From Marinobacter segnicrescens (GTDB lineage: Bacteria > Pseudomonadota > Gammaproteobacteria > Pseudomonadales > Oleiphilaceae), in NCBI RefSeq assembly GCF_900111555.1, contig NZ_FOHZ01000003.1, forward strand, positions 105,777-169,776: a stretch of DNA of 64,000 nucleotides, in the 5' to 3' direction. Under the pieces are notes generated by a model. It searched no databases. It worked only from the letters and a program-made list of their open reading frames with translations, and was not told the DNA's origin. Every line of letters starts with the position of its first letter. Positions within the stretch are counted from its first letter, which is position 1. Positions 1 to 7,084 of this stretch are shown here, one piece after another. The position numbers were made by a program, and so were the translations under genes.

Positions 1-200
1 TGGAAGACCGACATGGCCGGCGCTCCACCATTGCCACCAGCCAACTACCCATCGAAGAATGGCATGGTGTAATCGGCGACGCCACTCTGGCAGATGCCAT
101 CCTGGACCGGCTTGTTCACAACGCCTACAAGATCAATCTACGGGGCGAATCCATGCGAAAACAGCAGACAAAGTTGACGGGCACTGAGACTTCGGAGTAA
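1..200 (+). CDS. istB: IS21-family helper ATPase IstB, C-terminal fragment (partial at window start)
   Basis: The reading frame open from base 3 to the TAA at 198-200 encodes 65 residues that match the C-terminal part of IstB ([37 protein letters not shown]). IstB is the AAA+ helper that works with the IstA transposase on target DNA. The Walker motifs would be upstream, outside the window. About half of the residues agree with the complete IstB at 2566-3321, so it belongs to a second, diverged IS21-family element. It is cut only by the window edge, so there is no sign that the gene itself is broken. Confidence 0.85.
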   Translation, partial: EDRHGRRSTIATSQLPIEEWHGVIGDATLADAILDRLVHNAYKINLRGESMRKQQTKLTGTETSE

Positions 201-285
201 CAAGAGAAACCCCGCGTCGCTACGCTCCGATGGGTGGCAGCCTTGCTCCGGTCCGGGTGGCAGGCTTCACGTGGAATGGGTGGCA
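1..285 (+). mobile_element. Right end of an IS21-family element (truncated by window start)
   Basis: The stretch holds the end of an istB gene followed by about 85 bases with three spaced copies of a gggtggca-type motif (near 230, 256 and 278). Multiple subterminal repeats of this kind are normal for IS21 ends. The most likely terminal CA is at about 284-285, just inside the GFA-family gene on the other strand. The left part of the element lies outside the window. It differs clearly from the IS21 element at 2473-5112, so the two are not copies of the same element. The exact boundary is inferred. Confidence 0.7.
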
Positions 286-686
286 ACCTTCAGCGGTTTA
301 CGCACATATCGAGGCAGCCCATCCGTGAATTCGTACCATTCAGCCGCTGAGTTAGCATAAATGTGGTAGCTGGGCTTGGCCTCGATCGGTGTTGTCACAC
401 TACCAATTCGCAGCCGTAACGTATCAGGCTTTGAATCCAACCTACTGTAGATGGGACTGCCACATTCCCGACAAAATGCCCGTTTCTTGCCTGGCGAGGA
501 TTCGAACTCCTTTACCAGTTCCTGGCCAGTAACAATACGAAATTGTGACGCTAGAATGGGGCTGTTGGTAGCGTATGCAGAACCTTGCGCGCGACGACAC
601 TGCGAGCAGTGGCACATTGCAATCGGTCCGAGCTCGCCATTGTATTCATATTGAACTAGGCCACACAGGCAACTTCCTTGGAGCAT
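267..686 (-). CDS. GFA-family zinc protein (glutathione-dependent formaldehyde-activating-like), cassette gene
   Basis: A 139-residue protein with the GFA fold's cysteine pattern: C6 and C8 (GSCLCG), C25, C27 and C30 (CHCSQC), C72 and C75 (CRECG), which bind zinc in this family. The family is named for S-hydroxymethylglutathione synthase (Gfa), but most members, probably including this one, have unknown substrates. I chose the ATG at 686 because gggag lies just upstream; a longer frame to 764 would translate the attC site. The last five residues (ATHST) and the stop are encoded by the end of the neighbouring IS21 element, so the natural C-terminus has been replaced. It is the last gene of the cassette fragment. 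Confidence 0.8.
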   Translation of the reverse strand: MLQGSCLCGLVQYEYNGELGPIAMCHCSQCRRAQGSAYATNSPILASQFRIVTGQELVKEFESSPGKKRAFCRECGSPIYSRLDSKPDTLRLRIGSVTTPIEAKPSYHIYANSAAEWYEFTDGLPRYVRKPLKVATHST

Positions 687-701
687 CAGTTCTCCCTTTC
701 G

Positions 702-773
702 GTATAACGCCTTGACTTTGTCGCGTGCCGGAGCGCCAGCGCAGGCGCGTCCGCCAACAGCCACTGGTTAAGC
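702..773 (-). repeat. attC-like integron recombination site between higA and the GFA gene
   Basis: Read on the minus strand, the site opens with GCTTAAC, a perfect match to the R'' core RYYYAAC, and closes with GTTATAC, one mismatch from GTTRRRY. The 72 bases between are GC-rich with inner inverted arms (GCGCC near 733-737 and GGCGC near 742-746). The higA stop codon lies inside the first core box and the next gene's ribosome-binding site follows directly after the second. This layout is typical of gene cassettes. The secondary structure was judged by eye. Confidence 0.65.
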
Positions 774-1061
774 TGCTTCAAAGTCCAGGGGATGAATGCC
801 ATCCAGATTTACCGTGCTGCGGGCCACCCAAAGATCGTACATGTCCTGCATTGCCAACCAGCTCTCAGGAGTGCGCCCGAGAACCTTGGATAGCCGCAGA
901 GACATTTCCGGGCTAATACCACTATCTCCTTTAAGCAGGCGAGACAAAGTGGAAGGTGCTACGCCCAGACTGGAAGCAAGCTGACGGGAACTGATACCGA
1001 AAGGCTCCAGGTACACCTCCCGAATGAACTCACCTGGATGCGGCGGATTATGCATAGTCAT
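768..1061 (-). CDS. higA: HigA-family antitoxin (XRE-type DNA-binding)
   Basis: A 97-residue protein with the HigA/VapI signature: N-terminal NPPHPGEFIRE, then a helix-turn-helix across about residues 24-60 (SSRQLASSLGV, STLSRLLKGDSGIS), then LRLSKVLGRTPESWLAMQ. In this family the antitoxin binds and blocks the HigB ribonuclease and represses its own promoter. Its start codon shares one base with the higB stop, so the pair is translationally coupled, toxin first, as usual for hig modules. The stop codon sits in the attC core box. It is a cassette-borne toxin-antitoxin pair, which is common in large integrons, where such pairs may stabilise the array. Confidence 0.93.
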   Translation of the reverse strand: MTMHNPPHPGEFIREVYLEPFGISSRQLASSLGVAPSTLSRLLKGDSGISPEMSLRLSKVLGRTPESWLAMQDMYDLWVARSTVNLDGIHPLDFEAA

Positions 1062-1339
1062 TAGTGATAATCCTCATAATCAAGAATGTAGGCGTTGCCG
1101 TCCTGAAATTCGAACGTCATGCGCCAATTTCCGTTAACCCTAATCGACCACCGGCGTTTGTCTTTGCCCTTAAGTGGATGAAGCCGAAAACCAGGGATAT
1201 CCATGTCTTCCACTGAAGTCGCCGTATCCAGAGCAGCCAGCTGCATGCGCAGTTTCCTGGCATGATCAGGCTGAATGCCGGAGGTGCTGCCAGTCGAGTA
1301 GAATCGCTTCAGTCCTTTGTGACGGAATGATTTAATCAT
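1061..1339 (-). CDS. higB: HigB-family mRNA interferase toxin
   Basis: A 92-residue RelE-superfamily toxin. The family pattern is clear: MIKSFRHKGL at the start, YSTGSTSGI, HARKLRMQLAALD, PGFRLHPLKG, and the conserved C-terminal strand WSIRVNGNWRMTFEF (about residues 65-79). HigB toxins cut mRNA on the ribosome. The gene overlaps higA by one base. No Shine-Dalgarno sequence precedes the ATG at 1339; a promoter-like -10 box lies only six bases upstream, so the transcript may be leaderless. The toxin looks intact, with no frameshift. Confidence 0.93.
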   Translation of the reverse strand: MIKSFRHKGLKRFYSTGSTSGIQPDHARKLRMQLAALDTATSVEDMDIPGFRLHPLKGKDKRRWSIRVNGNWRMTFEFQDGNAYILDYEDYH

Positions 1340-1345
1340 GAGGGA

Positions 1346-1373
1346 ATGCTAGCATGTTGCGCACCACGCAACA
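1346..1373 (-). promoter_or_regulatory. higBA promoter with two palindromes, candidate HigA operator
   Basis: On the minus strand TTGTTG and TAGCAT are separated by 17 bases, giving a plausible -35/-10 pair that ends just before the higB ATG. Two palindromes lie inside it: a perfect ATGCTAGCAT (1346-1355) over the -10, and TTGCG-N5-CGCAA (1357-1371) in the spacer. Autorepression by HigA at such palindromes is known for the family; the assignment here is by inference. Confidence 0.5.
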
Positions 1374-1504
1374 ATAGAGATTAACGCCGAAGCACAGCGG
1401 CAACCTTGGAGTGGCGACGAAGGAGCCACGTAAAGTGCGTCCGGCGGCCATCGGCAGCGAACTGCTGCGTCTTAGAAAATAAATCTGTCCCGGTTTCTTG
1501 TCTT
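1371..1504. other. Spacer between attC-like site and higB, with a second attC-like remnant and a REP-like motif
   Basis: This gene-free stretch lies between the attC-like site at 1505-1570 and the higBA promoter. It contains one copy of the AACCGGGACAGATTTATT motif (1477-1496, minus orientation) and, near 1379-1470, a GC-rich segment ending on the minus strand in GGCGTTAATC, which resembles the 3' half of a second attC site. No open frame in it looks like a gene. Confidence 0.35.
1477..1496 (-). repeat. Dispersed 20-base motif, copy A
   Basis: The minus strand reads AAACCGGGACAGATTTATTT. An exact copy in the opposite orientation is at 2392-2411. Two identical 20-mers 900 bases apart are not expected by chance. 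The motif lies outside genes both times. Confidence 0.6.
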
Positions 1505-1570
1505 GCACAACGGCGCCCTGTCAAGGGCGTCCAGCGGCCGCCAGACGCGTATTAATGCGCCTGGTTATAC
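1505..1570 (-). repeat. attC-like site downstream of the PliI-like gene
   Basis: On the minus strand the site starts at GTATAACCAGGCGC and ends at GGCGCCGTTGTGC, so the outer arms pair (GGCGC with GCGCC) and the core boxes are near matches to RYYYAAC and GTTRRRY. A nearly palindromic centre (GCGTC...GACGC around GCGGCCGC) adds the expected hairpin. The opening TAACCAG is shared with the attC-like site at 702-773. The core boxes each have one or two mismatches, so this call is weaker than the first. Confidence 0.5.
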
Positions 1571-1575
1571 ATCGC

Positions 1576-2148
1576 TTATAGTTTGCGGGTACGTTCTATG
1601 ATTACTTCGCCATCTCGATACCCATAGGTTATCTCGGTAACTGAACCGGAAGGACAACAGTTTGGATCGCTTGGGAGGTATGCCTGGAACTTCCTAATTA
1701 TGTTCGAGGGCGATGTCGTAATCTGATCGTGGCCCGAATAACCCTCACGTTGCGAGTCGGAAAGTTGAGGAAAGTCTGCAGGCCGAACCTCATTGCCTTC
1801 TACTTCAAGAAGTTTGTACTCTCCATACCCACCACTACCGTGACCGCGGCTCCACACGATAATCTCTGGATTCCGGTCCCGATCTAAATCAGTTACCCAT
1901 GCCCCGCGTAATTCACCAGATATCTCGTGAGTATCCTCAAGAATGACATCTTCACCGCGGTTCACCTTTATTGCGACCCCATTAACTGGATAAGGCCCCT
2001 CAAAGCCCACCTCTACCTGTGAAACCTCAATATCCAAACCCTCGACATAGAAGGAGCTCGGGAAAGTTTGGGGCACAGATTGTTCTGCGCCGGCTAAGCC
2101 GGCAACAGCCAACGAAAACAGCACACAGATGGAAGCCCTAAATTTCAT
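1576..2148 (-). CDS. Secreted protein resembling PliI-type lysozyme inhibitors (cassette gene)
   Basis: A 190-residue protein with a Sec signal peptide (MKFRASICVLFSLAVAGLAGA, cleavage near residue 21). The middle has the pattern seen in periplasmic i-type lysozyme inhibitors: DLDRDRNPEIIVWSRGHGSG near residues 92-111, then SDSQREGYSGHD, and a late paired-cysteine segment DPNCCPSG. The family protects Gram-negative bacteria from invertebrate lysozymes; that role here is inferred from pattern memory and not from a search. It is the first recognisable gene of the cassette fragment, and an attC-like site follows its stop by five bases. GGAG lies six bases before the ATG. Confidence 0.5.
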   Translation of the reverse strand: MKFRASICVLFSLAVAGLAGAEQSVPQTFPSSFYVEGLDIEVSQVEVGFEGPYPVNGVAIKVNRGEDVILEDTHEISGELRGAWVTDLDRDRNPEIIVWSRGHGSGGYGEYKLLEVEGNEVRPADFPQLSDSQREGYSGHDQITTSPSNIIRKFQAYLPSDPNCCPSGSVTEITYGYRDGEVIIERTRKL

Positions 2149-2298
2149 ATTATCTCCAGTGTGAAATCAGATAACGAGGCTGTAGAAAAACCCGGTTCGG
2201 GGATCTTCCTACCGCCGGACGGCGAAATTTTTTGACCCGCCCATCAACGGAGTGGATCTTCAGATTCCGGTACATGGGAAGCCATTTCGGCTCCAGGA

Positions 2299-2349
2299 GG
2301 CTGCGAAGGCTGCGAAGGCTGCGAAGGCTGCGAAGGCTGCGAAGGCTGA
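2299..2349. repeat. Perfect 9-base tandem repeat
   Basis: Five full copies of ggctgcgaa are followed by a partial sixth (ggctga). The copies are identical. The unit is a multiple of three, so it stays open in several frames (AAK on plus, LRS on minus), which produces spurious open frames without a credible gene. Confidence 0.9.
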
Positions 2350-2391
2350 TAATACCGGCTTCGATCGGATCCTGCGAACCGCAAAACCGCA

Positions 2392-2411
2392 AAACCGGGA
2401 CAGATTTATTT
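2392..2411 (+). repeat. Dispersed 20-base motif, copy B
   Basis: Plus-strand AAACCGGGACAGATTTATTT, an inverted exact copy of the motif at 1477-1496. It lies in the gene-free segment left of the IS21 element. Confidence 0.6.
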
Positions 2412-2565
2412 ATTCACTAGCCTGGCGACCGTCTGCAAAGCAATCCATGCGGTTTAACACAAATGCCAACAGTGCGTATTCCGGCGAACGTGACCGGTCA
2501 TTCCGGGGATCGTGACCGTTTTGCACACGGCCATCACGCTGGAGTCAGTTTTGTACTCTGAGCGG

Positions 2566-3321
2566 TCACGATGGGTCAACCGATTCCGCATTTTGTGCTT
2601 TTGCTTTTCGCAGTGATTCCCCCTTCAGATTGAGTCGGTGAGCCCCGTGCAGGAGCCGGTCCATGATGGCGTCAGCCAGCGTGGCGGAGCCGATGTAGTC
2701 ATGCCAGTGTTCGGTTGGTAACTGGCTGGCGATGAGCGTTGAGCCTCGCCCGTGCCGGTCTTCGATCACCTCCATCAGATCCTGACGTTGTTGTGCCGTG
2801 ACCTTCTGCATACCCCAGTCGTCCAGGATCAGCAGGTCGGTTTTCAGCAACTGGTTCATCAACCGTGCGTAGCTGCCATCGCCGTGGGCGATGCGCACCT
2901 GCTCGAACAGGCGCGGCACGCGCAAGTAGCGAACCGAGAGCCCTTGCCGGCAGGCCTGGTTGCCCAGGGCGCAGGCCAGCCAGGTCTTGCCGCAACCGGT
3001 CGGGCCGGTGATGCACAGGTTCAGGGATTGGCGGATCCAGTCACAGCTGGCCAGCCCCGCCATACGGGAGCGCTCCAGCCCTCTCGGGTGGCGGTAATCG
3101 ACGTCTTCCACGCAGGCAGGGACCCGCAACCGGGCCGCCTTCAGCAGCCGATCCAGACGTCGATTTTCACGATGTAGCACCTCCCGGTCGATCAGCAAGG
3201 CCAGGCGTTCCTCGAACGCCAGGTCGTGGGTGTCGGGCTGTGCCCGTTGTTGTTCCAGGGCATCGCACATGCCGGTCAGCTTGAGCTGGCGCAGGGTATC
3301 GAGGGTGTTTTGAGTCAACAT
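2566..3321 (-). CDS. istB: IS21-family helper ATPase IstB
   Basis: A 251-residue AAA+ protein, full length for IstB. The Walker A motif GPTGCGKT is at residues 106-113, and the Walker B segment LLILDDWG comes about 65 residues later. The N-terminal part (RQLKLTGMCDALEQQ) is the usual IstB opening. IstB binds ATP and DNA and directs IstA to target sites. It starts 14 bases after the istA stop in the same direction, as normal for the two-gene IS21 operon. No frameshift was seen, so the element may still be active. Confidence 0.95.
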   Translation of the reverse strand: MLTQNTLDTLRQLKLTGMCDALEQQRAQPDTHDLAFEERLALLIDREVLHRENRRLDRLLKAARLRVPACVEDVDYRHPRGLERSRMAGLASCDWIRQSLNLCITGPTGCGKTWLACALGNQACRQGLSVRYLRVPRLFEQVRIAHGDGSYARLMNQLLKTDLLILDDWGMQKVTAQQRQDLMEVIEDRHGRGSTLIASQLPTEHWHDYIGSATLADAIMDRLLHGAHRLNLKGESLRKAKAQNAESVDPS

Positions 3322-3335
3322 CAGTGTCTCCGGGA

Positions 3336-4880
3336 TCAGTGGTAGTAGCGGGGGCCGCGAACGTTGGTGTGAACGGGCAGATCGGCCAGTTCCGGTTCTT
3401 CCTCGGTCAGTGGCAGAGGCAACTGATCCAGACCCTGCTTCAGGATCGAGGTGATGCTCTGGTAGCTGGCCGAGTTGATGGACAACGCCCGGGCACAGGC
3501 TTGCTCCAGCCGATCACGGCTGTAACGTCGACTCAGGTTCAACAGCCCCAGGCAGGCCCGGTAGCCATGTTCGGGATGAGGACGATCCTTGAGCTGGCGC
3601 TGCACCACGTCGAGCGTGGCGGGGCCGATGTCCGTGGCCCAGTTCAGGAAGCGGCCCGGTGACCAGTTCTGGTGGGCCTGATGGGACTTGGGCATATGCT
3701 CGGTCAGGGTGACGAAGCGGCCCTTGCCGTGACGGGAATGAAGGGCGACCCGCTGGCCCTTGTGCATCACCTCCACGGACGTATCGGTCACCCGAACATC
3801 CAGCTTCACGCCCACGAGTGCGTGAGGCACGCTGTACAGCCGTTTGTCGATCTCGATGTGGTAGTCGATGCCCGGTCGTGCCTTGCGCCACTCGGCGTAG
3901 ACGTAGGGCGTTGCGGGGAGCGGCCTGAGCGCGGGTCGGTCCAGTGCCTCGAACAGGCTTTGGCGGCTCTCGGAGCGCCCCTGGAACGGGCGCTTGTTTA
4001 GGGCCGGTAACAGCCCGGTGATGGCTGCATTTAGCTCGGCCAGGGAGAAGAACGTCTGATGTCGTAACCGGGCCAGGATCCAGCGCTCAACCAGCAGCAC
4101 AGCGGCTTCGGCCTTCGCTTTGTCCTTGGGCTTGTAGGGGCGTGCCGGTAATACCGCCGTCTGGTAATGGGCGGCCAGCTCCGCGTAGGTCTCGTTGATC
4201 TGGGGCGTGTATCGGTCTGCCTTGGTGACCGCTGCCTTGAGGTTGTCCGGAACCAGCAGTTCCGGCACGCCACCATAGAACGCCAGCATCCGCTGGTGAG
4301 AGGCGATCCAGTCCGGCAGGGACTGGCTCCAGGTGGCCTCGGCGAAGGTGTAACTGGACGCGCCCAGCACGGCCACAAAGACCTGGGCCTTGCGCATCTC
4401 GCCGGTGCTACGATCCACCACGGGAACCGTGGGACCGCAGTAGTCGATAAAGATCTTCTCACCGGCCCGATGGACCTGGCGCATGCCGCGCCGCTGCCGG
4501 CCGCGCCAGAGCCGGTAGTGGTGGCAGAACTGGCTGTACCGGCGGGCCTTATCGCCGTGGCGCTCCACGTACTCGGCCCACAGCAGTTGCAGGGTGACGC
4601 CCTTGGTCTTCAGCTCCTGATGGACCTGGAAGTAGTCGGGCTCGGCAAAGCGTGAAGGCGGCGTTTTGGCCGGGAACAGCTGGGCTTCCAGCCGCGCTTC
4701 GTCCGTGCCTTCCGGCAACGGCCAGGTGATGCCTTGAGCGGTGGCCAGGCTGACGTATTTACCGACCACACCCTTGGAAAGGCCACAGGCGCGGGCAATG
4801 CGGTCATGGCTCAGGCCCGCTTCGTACTTGAGGCGCAAGACCTCGATGATTTGTCGCATGGAAATCCTCGCTGCCGGCAT
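3336..4880 (-). CDS. istA: IS21-family transposase IstA
   Basis: A 514-residue DDE transposase. An N-terminal helix-turn-helix (LSHDRIARACGLSKGVVGKY) is followed by the catalytic core with candidate DDE residues D146 (FIDYCG), D212 (VPDNLK) and E258 (KAKAEAA). I chose the ATG at 4880, which has GAGGAAGG just upstream and gives the usual IstA length; a frame extending to 4985 would begin in the terminal repeats. IstA cuts and joins element ends. The gene is intact and precedes istB. Confidence 0.93.
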   Translation of the reverse strand: MPAARISMRQIIEVLRLKYEAGLSHDRIARACGLSKGVVGKYVSLATAQGITWPLPEGTDEARLEAQLFPAKTPPSRFAEPDYFQVHQELKTKGVTLQLLWAEYVERHGDKARRYSQFCHHYRLWRGRQRRGMRQVHRAGEKIFIDYCGPTVPVVDRSTGEMRKAQVFVAVLGASSYTFAEATWSQSLPDWIASHQRMLAFYGGVPELLVPDNLKAAVTKADRYTPQINETYAELAAHYQTAVLPARPYKPKDKAKAEAAVLLVERWILARLRHQTFFSLAELNAAITGLLPALNKRPFQGRSESRQSLFEALDRPALRPLPATPYVYAEWRKARPGIDYHIEIDKRLYSVPHALVGVKLDVRVTDTSVEVMHKGQRVALHSRHGKGRFVTLTEHMPKSHQAHQNWSPGRFLNWATDIGPATLDVVQRQLKDRPHPEHGYRACLGLLNLSRRYSRDRLEQACARALSINSASYQSITSILKQGLDQLPLPLTEEEPELADLPVHTNVRGPRYYH

Positions 4881-5086
4881 CCGCCCTTCCTCGTGATGAA
4901 AAAGGAAGTGGTATGCCGGATAAAATTGAAGAATTCCAGCGCTTTGGCAGTGATTCCGGAGGAACGTGACCGATGATTCCGGCATCGTGACCGGCGATTC
5001 CGGAAAACGACCCGAAATCGGTCACGATAAAACGGAATGAGCGGTCACGATCGCCCGGAACAGGCGGTCACGTTCAAACGGAATGG

Positions 5087-7084
5087 GTGGTCACGATGGG
5101 CCGGAATATGCACGGCCGGCTCGTGCTGACCTCATCATCCGACCAGGTCCAGACTGCGGTACGGGACCGGGCGCTCACCCTGCTGCTGTTCCAGTCCATC
5201 GTGGTCATGCTGGGCACCCTTGGCCTGCTGGTTATTGTGCGCTTCATGCTGTCCCGCCACCTGGAGGCCATGGCCGCCTATACCACCCGGCTCAACCTGG
5301 ATGCCCTGATCGAACCCCTGCGCCTGCAACGTAGGCCACCGTCACGACCGGACGAGCTCAGCGAGATGGAACAGGCCCTGAACCAGATGCGGGAACGCCT
5401 TCTCGAGGAAACCCGGGACCTGCGCCAGGCCAGCCGACAATCCATGGACGAGCGGGACGAGGCGGTTCGCGCCAACCACGCCAAGAACCTCTTCCTGGCC
5501 AACCTGAGTCACGAGTTGCGGATACCCCTGCAATCGGTGCTGGGCTATGGCAGTCTGTTGCAGGACACGCGAATGGACCAGGAGCAGAGGGATTACGTTG
5601 ACACCCTGCTGAACGCGGCAGAAGGCCTGTCTGCCATCATTAACGATTTGCTCGATATTTCCAGCATCGAGGCCGGCAAACTTGAGCTGGATGAAATCCC
5701 GTTCGATCTGCGCGAAACCCTCCATGACCTGATCAGCATGCTTGGTCCCAGGGCGCGGGAAAAGGGCCTGGCGCTGGAGCTGAGAGTGGATGACAGCCTC
5801 CCCGCCCAAGTCGTGGGAGACCCGATCCGCATTCGGCAGATACTGCTCAACCTGACGTCGAACGCCATCATCTATACCGATTCAGGCCACGTCCTGATCA
5901 GTGCGGAAGTGCTTGGGCGCAAGGGTGGCCGATCCCAGGTGCGGTTGTCGGTGGAGGATACCGGCACCGGGATCAGCGCGGAAAACCTGCCACTGATTTT
6001 CGAGCCCTATGTCCAGTTCGACGTCCGGGCCCGGCGCCAGTTGCCAGGTGCCGGCCTCGGGCTGACCATTTGCCGGCAACTTGTCAGCCTGATGGATGGC
6101 CACCTGGACGTGGAAAGCACCCCCGGCGAGGGTTCAACCTTCTGGGCAGAACTGTCCCTGGCGGAAGCCAGCCAGGACGCCCCCAGAAGCCGTACCAGCC
6201 TTGGCCATGTCCGGGGGCGCCGTATCCTGGTGGTTGATTCCTATGCGCTGTCCAGGAAAATCACCCTGGAGATGCTCGCGCGGCTGGAGGTCGATATCGA
6301 AGCTGTACGCTCCGGCGCTGAGGTACTGGCCACCCTGACCACCGCCGGCGAAGCTGGCACGCCCTTTGACGCCGTCATACTGGACGGCTTTGTCCCGGAC
6401 ATGGAGAGCGATCTCCTTTGCCGCAAGATCCGCGAGAACCCGGCATGGCAGGACACCCGAATCTTTGTCCTCTCCGCCAACCCCCAGCGGGGCGATGGCG
6501 AACATTTCCGGGAAGCCGGGGCTGACGCCTTCCTCAGCAAGGCGCTGCGAGAATCCCGGCTGGCGCCCATGCTTAACCAGTTATTCGAGGATGCGGATCA
6601 GGGTGATCGCCGCTTCCTGACCCGCTTCTCGTTGCAGAAACCGATGCCGCCCCTGCCCGTGCCAGCTCCGCTACCCTGCGGCCCGATGCAGGTCTTGCTG
6701 GCCGAGGACAACCCGGTTAACCGGGCGCTGACACAACGATTACTGGAAAAACTGGGTTGCCAGGTAACCACTGCGACCGATGGCCAACAGGCCCTGGAGG
6801 CCTGGCAGCAAGGCAGCTTCGACCTGATCTTCATGGACTGCATGATGCCCCGGCTTGATGGCTACGAAGCCACGCGGCAGTTACGGGCACAGGAAGCCCG
6901 GAGCGGAGCGGAGCACACACCGGTGGTCGCCCTGACAGCCAGCGCCATGGAGCAGGACGAAGAGCACAGCCGCCAGGCAGGCATGGACATCTTCGTGGCC
7001 AAGCCGGTTAACATCGACATGCTGAGGGCAGTTCTGGAACAATACTGCGCGGAACACAAACCGGAAACCGCGCGAGAAACCTGA
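5087..7084 (+). CDS. Hybrid sensor histidine kinase, N-terminally truncated by IS21 insertion
   Basis: The 665-residue frame begins inside the IS21 right end: about the first eight residues come from the element, and native sequence starts at HGRLVLTSS. What remains is one membrane helix (about 31-54), a HAMP-like and coiled-coil linker (to about 130), the HisKA dimerisation helix with phospho-acceptor H142 (NLSHEL), the ATPase domain (N box ILLNLTSN near 252-259; DTGTGIS 291-297; GAGLGL 321-326), a degenerate receiver (about 378-500) and a canonical receiver (about 534-655, acceptor D584). A BarA/RetS-type architecture is likely. The first membrane helix and periplasmic sensor are missing, so signal sensing is probably lost. 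The start (GTG 5087 or ATG 5096 or 5108) is uncertain; it may be a pseudogene. Confidence 0.8.
   Translation: MVTMGRNMHGRLVLTSSSDQVQTAVRDRALTLLLFQSIVVMLGTLGLLVIVRFMLSRHLEAMAAYTTRLNLDALIEPLRLQRRPPSRPDELSEMEQALNQMRERLLEETRDLRQASRQSMDERDEAVRANHAKNLFLANLSHELRIPLQSVLGYGSLLQDTRMDQEQRDYVDTLLNAAEGLSAIINDLLDISSIEAGKLELDEIPFDLRETLHDLISMLGPRAREKGLALELRVDDSLPAQVVGDPIRIRQILLNLTSNAIIYTDSGHVLISAEVLGRKGGRSQVRLSVEDTGTGISAENLPLIFEPYVQFDVRARRQLPGAGLGLTICRQLVSLMDGHLDVESTPGEGSTFWAELSLAEASQDAPRSRTSLGHVRGRRILVVDSYALSRKITLEMLARLEVDIEAVRSGAEVLATLTTAGEAGTPFDAVILDGFVPDMESDLLCRKIRENPAWQDTRIFVLSANPQRGDGEHFREAGADAFLSKALRESRLAPMLNQLFEDADQGDRRFLTRFSLQKPMPPLPVPAPLPCGPMQVLLAEDNPVNRALTQRLLEKLGCQVTTATDGQQALEAWQQGSFDLIFMDCMMPRLDGYEATRQLRAQEARSGAEHTPVVALTASAMEQDEEHSRQAGMDIFVAKPVNIDMLRAVLEQYCAEHKPETARET

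Larger units (their letters stand above)
2149..2472. other. Gene-free segment between the cassette array and the IS21 element
   Basis: No convincing gene is present. The segment holds a 9-base tandem repeat (2299-2349), a second copy of the 20-base motif (2392-2411), a short doublet of ccgcaaaa near 2378-2394, and a ggctgtagaaaaaccc stretch (about 2178-2193) that resembles the tip of some insertion sequences but is too short to assign. No integron integrase gene or recognisable attI is visible. The missing 5' end of the histidine kinase gene is not here either. Confidence 0.5.
2473..5112 (-). mobile_element. Complete IS21-family insertion sequence
   Basis: The element is about 2,640 bases and carries istA and istB on the minus strand. 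Its ends are inverted: the left tip reads TGCGTATTCCGGC and the right tip, read inward, TGCATATTCCGGC, both starting with the TG dinucleotide expected for IS21. Both ends carry repeated cgtgacc and attccg modules (several at 4965-5110, two at 2478-2520), the multiple binding sites typical of the family. Flanking bases (aacag left, cggcc right) do not form a target duplication, so the element either lost one flank by deletion or took part in a rearrangement. Confidence 0.9.

Noticed and set aside
2299-2349. Tandem repeat considered as a CRISPR array
   Set aside because: Units are nine bases with no spacers and there are no cas genes.
2150-2515. Short open frames over the 9-base repeat (LRS or AAK repeats) taken as a repeat protein
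   Set aside because: They exist only because the unit is nine bases long and has no stops; no ribosome-binding site or conserved flanks.
2467-5118. Target-site duplication of the IS21 element
   Set aside because: Bases next to the two ends (aacag and cggcc) do not match in any register I tried.
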